Below, piece after piece: positions 4,768 through 10,154 of a stretch of 10,154 nt of DNA (position 1 is the first letter of the stretch; each line of letters begins with the position of its first letter). The DNA is taken from positions 1 to 10,154 of the forward strand of contig CAYLZN010000218.1 of NCBI GenBank assembly GCA_964387935.1, read 5' to 3'. The notes below the pieces were generated by a model that was not told where the DNA came from, did not search any database, and saw only the letters and a list, made by a program, of their open reading frames with translations. The position numbers and the translations under genes were made by a program. The DNA comes from CAYLZN01 sp964387935 (GTDB taxonomy: Bacteria > Acidobacteriota > Vicinamibacteria > Vicinamibacterales > JAFNAJ01).

Positions 4768-5876
4768 TGACACGCGTGCCACTGGCGCCGGGCTATGACA
4801 TCTCGCGGGTCCTCAAGGGCGGCTGGCAGCTCTCCGGCGGTCACGGCGAGGTGGACGCAGACGCCGCGCTCCGCGACATGGACCGCTACGTCGAGGCGGG
4901 CGTGACGACGTTCGACTGCGCGGACATCTACGTAGGGGTCGAGGCGTTGGTCGGCCAGTGGATTCGCACGCGGCCCGGTGGCGCCTCGCGCATCCAGGTG
5001 CACACGAAGTACGTGCCGGATCGCGATCGCCTGCCGACGCATACACGTGCCGACGTCGAGCGCGGCATCGAGCGGTCGCTGTCGCGCCTGGGCGTGGACG
5101 CGCTGGACCTCGTGCAGCTGCACTGGTGGGACTACGACGTCCCCGGCTACATCGAGGCTGGGCAGTGGCTCACCGAGCTGCGCGCGGCGGGCAAGGTCCG
5201 CCATGTCGGGCTCACCAATTTCGATCAGCCTCGCCTGACGGAGTTCTTCACGGCTGGCGTGCCGGTCGTCTCGCACCAGGTGCAGTACTCGGTGCTCGAT
5301 CGACGTCCCGCGCCGGCGATGGCGGCGTTCGCGCGGGGCCACGCCATCGGGTTGCTGTGCTACGGCGCGCTCGCAGGTGGCTTCCTGTCGGAACGGTGGC
5401 TGGGCGTCGAGGCGCCCACTGGTCCGCTCGAGAACCGGTCGCTCGTGAAGTACAGGCTGATCATCGACGAGTTCGGCGGGTGGGCGATCTTCCAGCGGAT
5501 GCTCGGCGTGTTGTGCGATGTCGGTTATCGTCATGGCGTCGGCATTGGTCCGGTCGCCATGCGCTGGGTGCTCGATCGACCGGGCGTCGCCGGCATCATC
5601 GTCGGCGTTCGCCACGCCGCGCATCTCTCGTCCATCGAGTCGGCGCTCGCCCTTCAGCTGACGAAGGCGGACCTGGACGCCATCGCCGCCGTTCATGCGG
5701 ACGCAAAGGGGCCGGCGGGCGAGGTGTACGGCGTCGAACGCGTCAAGGGGGGTCCGCACGCGTCGATCATGCGGTACACGCTGAACCGCGAGGAGGGCCA
5801 CGGGGCCTGCGATGCGCTCAGCGCTGTGCGAGGTCCGGCTGCCGGTGCAGCCGGCCCGCCCGCATCACGTGCGTGA
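4767..5876 (+). CDS. Aldo/keto reductase
   Basis: This 369-residue NADPH-dependent oxidoreductase has the (beta/alpha)8 aldo/keto reductase fold. The catalytic tetrad is recognisable: D50 and Y55 in GVTTFDCADIYVG, K81 in VHTKYV, and H119 in DLVQLHWWDYD. The cofactor-side motifs VGLTNFDQPRL (147-157), QVQYSVLDR (171-179) and the late GIIVGVRHAAHLSSIESAL (276-294) are present. Substrates of the family are aldehydes, ketones and sugars; the specific one is unknown. The ATG overlaps the preceding stop by one base, so it is co-translated with the TIGR04076-type protein. Residues after about 342 (EEGHGACDALSAV and onward) are antisense to the 3' end of the amidohydrolase, a 59-base tail-to-tail overlap, and look like an acquired extension. 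Confidence 0.9.
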   Translation: MTRVPLAPGYDISRVLKGGWQLSGGHGEVDADAALRDMDRYVEAGVTTFDCADIYVGVEALVGQWIRTRPGGASRIQVHTKYVPDRDRLPTHTRADVERGIERSLSRLGVDALDLVQLHWWDYDVPGYIEAGQWLTELRAAGKVRHVGLTNFDQPRLTEFFTAGVPVVSHQVQYSVLDRRPAPAMAAFARGHAIGLLCYGALAGGFLSERWLGVEAPTGPLENRSLVKYRLIIDEFGGWAIFQRMLGVLCDVGYRHGVGIGPVAMRWVLDRPGVAGIIVGVRHAAHLSSIESALALQLTKADLDAIAAVHADAKGPAGEVYGVERVKGGPHASIMRYTLNREEGHGACDALSAVRGPAAGAAGPPASRA

Positions 5877-7248
5877 GCGAGCGGAACGCGCGGACGTCGT
5901 TCCGCGGATCCTCGCTGAGCACCAGGAGATCCGCGATGCGCCCCTTCTCCAGCGTGCCGAAATCGCGCTCGCGGCGCATCGCCCGCGCGCCGTTCCTCGT
6001 GGCCATCACGACGATCTCCCCCGCGGGGATGCCCGCCGCCTGCATCGCCTCCATCTCGTTGTAGATGGACGGCCCGTGCAACGTGAGCGGGTTGCCGGCG
6101 TCGGTCGCGACTACGATGGTATTGCCGGACGCGTGCACGCGCTTGAGGTTCTCGCCCATCAGCGCGACGCGTGCGCCCACGGCCTCGAGGCGCCGGAACG
6201 CGACGTCCACCGTGCGCCGCTCCTCCGGAATGAGCGGTCTCAGCGGACCGACGTCGTTGATCTTCGCGACGGTGTCCGGGTCCACGCAGCGCCCCGGATC
6301 GTCGATAGGGAACGGCAGGCCCAGGCCGATCGCCACGTTCGCGCGCGTGGCGTTGCGCCCGACAATCAGCGTCGGCGCGTACACCGCCCGGTTCGCGGAG
6401 AGCAGCGTCAGGAACTCCTCGTCCACCGGCTGGTCCTCCACGCTGTGCACCAGCAGCACCGCCCCGGCGCGCAGCGCCACCTTCGCCTCGCGGAGGCCGG
6501 TCGCGTGCACGATGAGGTCGAGTCCCGCAGCCTTGGCCGCCGCCCCGACCTCCATCATGCGGCCGTCGAGTTCATCGCGCCGCGCGGGCTGCGGCGCGAG
6601 ATACCAGATTTTCACCGCCTGCGCGCCCATCGACTTCAGCGTGGACACGCTCAGACGCACGTCGTCCGACGTCGCCATCGGGAGGAACGTGTAGACCTCC
6701 TTGTCGACATCGAGCGCGCTGCGCCCGGCGTGTGTGATGAGCGGGCCGGCCGCGCGGACGTGCGTCGCCATCGGGTCCGCCTCGGCTCTCGCCGGCAACT
6801 GCGTCGTCCACGGGTGGCCCCCGACGTCGTACACCGCCGTGATGCCGCTGCAGAGGTACGAGCGGAACCAACGCTCCGGTGTTGCGCGCAGCGCTCGCGC
6901 GGTCTCCGCGTAAGGATAGATGGCCGGCGCGGCAAGGCCGTCAGGACGTCCATCCACCCACCCCGTCTGACTGAAGTGCACGTGCGCGTCGACGAGCCCA
7001 GGTGTGACGAAGCGCCCGGCGGCGTCCACGCGCGTGGCGCCCTCGGGCACCGGGCACTCGGCGGCCGTGCCGACGCACGCAATGCGATCGCCGGTCACGA
7101 CGACCACGCCGTTCCGAACGGAGCGGCCGGTGCCGTCGAGGACCGTGCCGCCCACGATCGCGGTGGTCTGGGCCGGTGCGGTCGATGCGAGCAGCAGAAC
7201 GGCGGGCAGGACGTACCGGACGAGGATGCGCGTCGTGATGCGGTCCAT
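5818..7248 (-). CDS. Exported amidohydrolase (metal-dependent hydrolase)
   Basis: This protein has 476 residues from the preferred ATG at 7248. An upstream ATG at 7290 would add 14 residues in front of the signal peptide; neither start has a clear Shine-Dalgarno. The signal peptide covers about 1-27 (ILVRYVLPAVLLLAS, then APAQ). An imidazolonepropionase-type barrel follows. Metal ligands expected of the superfamily are visible: HVH at 89-91 in PGLVDAHVHF, K213 in AVKIWY (possible carboxylated lysine), H248 in IVHATG, H268 in LVHSVED and D383 in VATDAGNP. The N- and C-terminal beta segments form the small composite domain. Such exported enzymes hydrolyse amide or peptide-like bonds; the substrate is unknown. 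Its C-terminal part is repeated as remnants at 3076-3198 and 10091-10154. It overlaps the aldo/keto reductase gene end to end. Confidence 0.88.
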   Translation of the reverse strand: MDRITTRILVRYVLPAVLLLASTAPAQTTAIVGGTVLDGTGRSVRNGVVVVTGDRIACVGTAAECPVPEGATRVDAAGRFVTPGLVDAHVHFSQTGWVDGRPDGLAAPAIYPYAETARALRATPERWFRSYLCSGITAVYDVGGHPWTTQLPARAEADPMATHVRAAGPLITHAGRSALDVDKEVYTFLPMATSDDVRLSVSTLKSMGAQAVKIWYLAPQPARRDELDGRMMEVGAAAKAAGLDLIVHATGLREAKVALRAGAVLLVHSVEDQPVDEEFLTLLSANRAVYAPTLIVGRNATRANVAIGLGLPFPIDDPGRCVDPDTVAKINDVGPLRPLIPEERRTVDVAFRRLEAVGARVALMGENLKRVHASGNTIVVATDAGNPLTLHGPSIYNEMEAMQAAGIPAGEIVVMATRNGARAMRRERDFGTLEKGRIADLLVLSEDPRNDVRAFRSLTHVMRAGRLHRQPDLAQR

Positions 7249-7311
7249 AGGGGCGAAAGGATATCGCATCGGTAGAGGGCCCCCGGACATCTGCTCAGGG
7301 GGCGCACATGA

Positions 7312-7353
7312 GAATTATTGAAAAATAGAGTTCTGATATCTATAATTCAACAA
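7312..7353. promoter_or_regulatory. AT-rich divergent promoter with inverted repeat
   Basis: For the rightward ATPase, TTGAAA (7318-7323) and a perfect TATAAT (7341-7346) are separated by exactly 17 bases. Transcription should start at about 7352-7353, at the ATG itself, giving a leaderless message. On the other strand TTGAAT (7350-7345) and TATTTT (7327-7322) are also 17 bases apart and could serve the leftward amidohydrolase. GAATTAT (7312-7318) and ATAATTC (7342-7348) form an inverted repeat bracketing both promoters. A regulator bound to the two arms could control both directions at once. The island is sharply AT-rich against its surroundings. Confidence 0.7.
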
Positions 7354-8525
7354 TGAGGAGCGTCGCGCGACAAGGATATCGACAGCAGGTCCAGGACTCG
7401 CTCGCGCGCTTCAGGATCACGGCCCTGCTGGGCCCGCGCCAGTGCGGCAAGACGACACTGGCGCGGTCATTCGCAACCCGCACGGATGGCTACTTCGACC
7501 TCGAGGACCCCCTCGACCAGGCCCGCCTCGAAGCGCCGCGCCAGACGCTGGGCCCTCTGACCGGACTGGTCGTCATCGACGAGATTCAGCGCAGGCCGGA
7601 CCTGTTCCCTCTGCTCCGCGTGCTCGCGGATCGGGAGGGCTCGCCCGCCCGCTTTCTGATCCTGGGCAGCGCCTCGTTGGACCTGGTCAAGGGCGTGTCG
7701 GAATCGCTGGCCGGGCGCATCGGCTTCGTGGATCTCGCCGGCTTCGACGCGACGGAAGTCGGATTCGACCGACTGGGCGATCTGTGGCTGCGGGGAGGCT
7801 TCCCCGAGTCGTTTCTCAGTGCGTCCGACGAGGCAAGCCTGCACTGGCGGCTTCAGTTCATCCGCACGTTCCTCGTCCGGGACATTCCGCAGCTTGGCAT
7901 CACCGTCCCCTCGGAGCAACTCCGGCGCTTCTGGCTGATGGTGGCGCACTACCACGGCCAGACCTGGAACGCCTCGGAGATCGCGGGCTCGCTCGGCGTC
8001 AGCTACAAGACGTCGCAGCGCTACCTCGACATCCTCACCGGCGCCTTCATGATTCGATCGCTGCCGCCCTGGACGGAGAACCTCGGCAAGCGCGTGCGGA
8101 AGGCGCCGAAGATCTACATGCGCGACAGCGGGCTGTTCCACGCCCTGCAGGGAATCCGCTCCGTGCCCGAACTCCAGTCACACCCCAAGCTTGGCGCGTC
8201 GTGGGAAGGACTGGCCCTCGAGCACGTCCTGCGCCTCGTGCGCGCCGAACCCGGGGAAGCGTTCCATTGGGGTACCCACGGAGGTGCCGAGCTGGATCTG
8301 CTCCTCGTGCGCGGATCGCGGCGCTGGGGTTTCGAGTTCAAGTACGCCGATGCCCCGCGCACGACGAAGGCGATGCGCATGGCGCTGGACGATCTGCGCC
8401 TGGAACGACTCTTCGTGATCTACCCGGGAGACCAGGACTACCTGCTCGACGATCGCCTCGCCGTCGTCGCCCTGCGCAACATCGAGCGCGTGCGCGAGTC
8501 CATCGAAGGCGTCGCACCGGCGTGA
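7353..8525 (+). CDS. DUF4143-type AAA ATPase
   Basis: This 390-residue protein is an archaeal-type AAA ATPase of the DUF4143 group. Walker A is GPRQCGKTT (27-35) and Walker B is LVVIDEIQ (72-79, with D76 and E77). The sensor-like FLILGSASLDL follows at 101-111. The second half (about 165-335) is the DUF4143 region. It contains a winged-helix-like segment (NASEIAGSLGVSYKTSQRYL, 206-225) and a nuclease-like tail with GAELDLLLV (311-319) and GFEFKYAD (326-333), resembling a PD-(D/E)XK core. The family's role is poorly known; association with accessory and defence regions is common. It has its own strong promoter, probably a leaderless message, and no operon partner. The ATG at 7353 is set by promoter position. 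Confidence 0.88.
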   Translation: MRSVARQGYRQQVQDSLARFRITALLGPRQCGKTTLARSFATRTDGYFDLEDPLDQARLEAPRQTLGPLTGLVVIDEIQRRPDLFPLLRVLADREGSPARFLILGSASLDLVKGVSESLAGRIGFVDLAGFDATEVGFDRLGDLWLRGGFPESFLSASDEASLHWRLQFIRTFLVRDIPQLGITVPSEQLRRFWLMVAHYHGQTWNASEIAGSLGVSYKTSQRYLDILTGAFMIRSLPPWTENLGKRVRKAPKIYMRDSGLFHALQGIRSVPELQSHPKLGASWEGLALEHVLRLVRAEPGEAFHWGTHGGAELDLLLVRGSRRWGFEFKYADAPRTTKAMRMALDDLRLERLFVIYPGDQDYLLDDRLAVVALRNIERVRESIEGVAPA

Positions 8526-8572
8526 GTACACGGCTCGGAATCGTCGAGCGCGCGTGCGCGCGGGGTTCACCG

Positions 8573-8593
8573 ACGTCCCGGTGACCGGGACGT
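8573..8593. terminator. Hairpin between convergent genes, possible bidirectional terminator
   Basis: ACGTCCCGGT (8573-8582) and ACCGGGACGT (8584-8593) are perfect reverse complements around one central base. The hairpin lies between the stop of the ATPase (8525) and the stop of leftward gene B (8623), where a shared terminator is expected. No T-run follows on either side, so classic intrinsic termination is not shown. Confidence 0.45.
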
Positions 8594-8622
8594 ACCCACG
8601 GGACAGGACGCTGGCGAGGCGC

Positions 8623-9456
8623 TTACTTCGGCGCCGGCCCTCCGACGGCCTTGAGCACGAGGTCGACCTTCGTCGGCGCGCCGCGCGTGATCACGGCGTA
8701 GCGCTGGTCGTTGATGAACCACAACTGCCCGGCGTCCTCGATGCGCGCCTGCACGGCATAGCTGTGGCTGGCTTCGATCTTCGCGGGGTCGTACGGGATC
8801 TCGAACGCGAACGGCACCTGCCTGCCCTTCGCCTCGATGATCTGCTCGCCCAGGACGACGGCCTTCGCGTCTGCGCGCGACACGTCCACGAGCTGGACCT
8901 TCACCACCGCTGTTGGCGGGAGGGCGATGCGCTCGCGGTAGGCGACCGTCCCGGTCACCTTGCCAGTCGGTGCGGGCGTGGAGGCCGACGAGGGCGCCTC
9001 GGCCTGCGCCGGCTGCGCGACGCGCCGTACGTGCCTGTCCACGATTCCGAACAACAGATCCTGCGGATCGGTCTCGCAGTCCTTGGCGATGCCCGTCCCC
9101 GCGTCGATTCCCGCTTCCTTCGTGTTCGGGAACGTCAGGTGGCGGTTGGCCAGTGACACGGTCGCCAGGGTCGCGACGATGTCGTACATGGCCGGATACT
9201 GCTTGCCGGCGACAGCCCAGGCCTGCGCGCACGTCATGGGCATCAGGTCCTCCGCTCTCAGCGCCCTGGGCTTCTCGGCGGTCTTCGGCGCCGGCTTCTC
9301 TGCCGCCGTTGTCGCCGGCTTCGTCGCCTTCGTCGCCGTCGGGACTGGCTGTGCTGTGGGCGCCTGCGCGCCGACGTGTGGTGCCGACGCCGCAAGCAGG
9401 CCGGCGAGTGCCCACGTCGCGGCGACTCGAGTCGTCATGGTCAGTGCGCTGCTCAC
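8623..9456 (-). CDS. Gene B: exported HdeA-like plus YbaY/YscW-like two-domain protein
   Basis: This 277-residue protein starts at GTG 9456, which overlaps the gene A stop by four bases (GTGA) and has a good GGAAGG Shine-Dalgarno seven bases upstream. A signal peptide (about 8-31) is followed by an Ala/Thr/Pro/Lys linker (32-66). Residues 68-147 resemble HdeA-type acid-stress chaperones: TCAQAW with C76, and DCETDPQDLLFGIV with C127. The two cysteines could form the family's disulfide. A second linker leads to residues 165-272, which read as a YbaY/YscW (PF09619-like) beta domain (VTGTVAYRERIALPPTAVV, ending TKVDLVLKAV). The likely site is the periplasm and the likely role envelope protein quality control; this is inferred from the two domains. 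An internal ATG at 9438 is an alternative start. A remnant lies at 2847-2930. Confidence 0.75.
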   Translation of the reverse strand: MSSALTMTTRVAATWALAGLLAASAPHVGAQAPTAQPVPTATKATKPATTAAEKPAPKTAEKPRALRAEDLMPMTCAQAWAVAGKQYPAMYDIVATLATVSLANRHLTFPNTKEAGIDAGTGIAKDCETDPQDLLFGIVDRHVRRVAQPAQAEAPSSASTPAPTGKVTGTVAYRERIALPPTAVVKVQLVDVSRADAKAVVLGEQIIEAKGRQVPFAFEIPYDPAKIEASHSYAVQARIEDAGQLWFINDQRYAVITRGAPTKVDLVLKAVGGPAPK

Positions 9457-9914
9457 TTGATCACCTTCCGTACCTTGTTGATCCGGTTCACGGACTTCGT
9501 CGCATCGGCGACATCGTCCAGCGTCTCCGCGACGTCGGCGACCCGCAGCGCGGTCTCGACGCCGTCGCCGGCCACCGCGCCGATCACGTCGCGGCTGTCG
9601 ACCTTCCGTACTTTGCGCTCGAGGTCCTTCCCCGCGTCGTCGACCGCGTCCTTCACATCGTCCACGTCGAAGTCGGCGACCTTCTTCGCCACGTTCGCGA
9701 CGTCATCGGGGAGTGCGGCGTCCAGCGCGGCGTCGAGCGCCGCGTCCTTGGCGGCCTCCTCGAGCCCTGCACGCGCAGCCTTGCCGACGGTCTTCGTCAG
9801 GGCCTTCGACTTCCAGTCCGCCGAAAGCCCCACCGGCACGGCTGCAACGACCGTGAGGAGGAGCGCAGCAGCGAAGCCGCGAGGCCGCAGCGACGGGACG
9901 GATTCGTGTCGCAT
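9453..9914 (-). CDS. Gene A: small exported charged helical protein
   Basis: This 153-residue protein has an unknown family. A signal peptide spans about 1-32 (RPRGFAAALLLTVVAAV, cleavage near GLSA). The mature part is predicted to be almost entirely helical and strongly charged, with a short tandem (AALDAALDAALPDD, 58-71) and regularly spaced valines and aspartates (DVANVAKKVADFDVDDVKDAV, from 71). Lysine and arginine are concentrated near the C-terminus (RINKVRKVIK). The ATG at 9914 is preferred because GGAG lies just before it and the signal peptide then starts properly; the frame stays open to 9992 without a better start. It precedes and is translationally coupled to gene B. Its middle is copied in the remnant at 2931-3075. 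A scaffold, lipid or metal binding role is possible but not shown. Confidence 0.7.
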   Translation of the reverse strand: MRHESVPSLRPRGFAAALLLTVVAAVPVGLSADWKSKALTKTVGKAARAGLEEAAKDAALDAALDAALPDDVANVAKKVADFDVDDVKDAVDDAGKDLERKVRKVDSRDVIGAVAGDGVETALRVADVAETLDDVADATKSVNRINKVRKVIK

Positions 9915-9966
9915 GGTCTCCGATTTCCTTCGATAAGAGCCGGACGGGCCACGGCGCCAAGGACGG

Positions 9967-9982
9967 TGCAGGGGCCCCCGCA
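9967..9982. repeat. Near-palindrome upstream of gene A
   Basis: TGCAGGGG (9967-9974) and CCCCCGCA (9975-9982) pair with a single mismatch. It lies about 50 bases upstream of the gene A start and could be a regulator site or a hairpin in the leader. No clear promoter hexamers were found in 9915-10049, so the start of transcription is unknown. Confidence 0.25.
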
Positions 9983-10049
9983 GGACCGGCAACCGTTCGA
10001 ACTTAGCAGACCGCGACCGCCCGGCCCACTTGTCAGAAGGGACAGGGTC

Positions 10050-10154
10050 TCAGAAGCACGGCCGGGCCTGCACGCTGCACGGGCGCGACGCCGCGAGGCG
10101 CCCCTTGTCCAGCGTGCCGAAATCGCTCTCGCGGCGCATCGCCCGGGCGCCGTT
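10050..10154 (-). pseudogene. C-terminal fragment of a second amidohydrolase (runs off the window)
   Basis: Positions 10091-10154 align without gaps to 5931-5994 of the intact amidohydrolase and to 3127-3190 of the remnant. It encodes NGARAMRRESDFGTLDKGRL and then A. After that the sequence departs (ASRPCSVQARPCF and stop at 10052-10050), so the last 35 or so residues of the family end are replaced. It shares LDKGRL with the remnant at 3076-3198, where the intact gene has LEKGRI. It stands just upstream of gene A, as in the remnant block. Whether the rest of the gene is intact beyond the right edge cannot be seen; it could be a functional gene with an altered tail. Confidence 0.6.

Noticed and set aside
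4369..4782. N-terminal extension of the TauE-type permease to 4782
   Set aside because: The extra 138 residues are hydrophilic, antisense to the TIGR04076-type gene and lack family features. The ATG at 4368 begins directly with a membrane segment.
4365..5801. Minus-strand open frame of 478 codons opposite the TIGR04076-type gene and reductase
   Set aside because: Composition is a GC shadow, and the plus strand shows a full aldo/keto reductase tetrad.
5812..7275. Plus-strand open frame of 487 codons over the amidohydrolase
   Set aside because: It is the mirror of the amidohydrolase codons. The translation is rich in Arg and His with no recognisable motif, while the minus strand has a signal peptide and metal ligands.
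1..10154. CRISPR array, tRNA, rRNA or riboswitch
   Set aside because: No regularly spaced direct repeats and no recognisable structural RNA sequence were found on either strand.

Overview
This is a strongly GC-rich bacterial window with tightly packed genes on both strands. It has short intergenic gaps, several exported proteins, a VapBC-type toxin-antitoxin pair and an orphan nucleotidyltransferase. Gene style and content would fit a soil-type Acidobacteriota (Vicinamibacteria-like) or a similar high-GC Gram-negative genome. That placement is inference; nothing here is a phylogenetic marker. No rRNA, tRNA, CRISPR array, transposase or integrase was found.

Layout. Positions 1-60 hold what looks like the promoter/5' end of a leftward gene lying outside the window. 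A leftward vapBC operon (64-776) follows, with an AT-rich palindromic promoter/operator (773-812). Next come a rightward exported serine beta-lactamase-like hydrolase (872-2125) and a leftward DUF6036/AbiEii-like nucleotidyltransferase (2183-2722). The stretch 2847-3483 is a graveyard of five leftward gene fragments joined end to end. Then come a leftward TauE/SafE-type permease (3484-4368) and, divergent from it, a rightward pair made of a TIGR04076-type small protein (4393-4767) and an aldo/keto reductase (4767-5876). A leftward exported amidohydrolase (5818-7248) overlaps the reductase tail to tail. A divergent AT-rich promoter region (7312-7353) drives a DUF4143-type AAA ATPase (7353-8525). 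A hairpin separates this from a leftward translationally coupled pair: gene A, a small exported charged helical protein (9453-9914), and gene B, an exported protein that reads as an HdeA-like domain joined to a YbaY/YscW-like domain (8623-9456). A fragment of a second amidohydrolase C-terminus runs off the right edge (10050-10154).

The main observation is that the graveyard is a collapsed copy of genes present elsewhere in the window. Read leftward it contains an amidohydrolase C-terminus, then a gene A middle, then a gene B internal piece. The right end of the window shows the same order (amidohydrolase C-terminus at 10091-10154, gene A, gene B). The simplest reading is a duplicated amidohydrolase-geneA-geneB module, one copy of which was eroded by internal deletions. 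At least one deletion is visible to the base: it joins two CTTCG sites of gene B and keeps the original stop codon. A similar process seems to have reduced a nucleotidyltransferase gene and to have donated the last codons of the TauE-type permease.

Functionally, the A-B pair looks like an envelope stress or chaperone unit. The amidohydrolase and serine hydrolase are exported degradative enzymes, and the ATPase, VapBC and nucleotidyltransferase are typical accessory genes. Both AT-rich islands in the window (773-793 and 7311-7352) are promoters of such accessory genes, and in both the predicted transcript would start at or next to the ATG.
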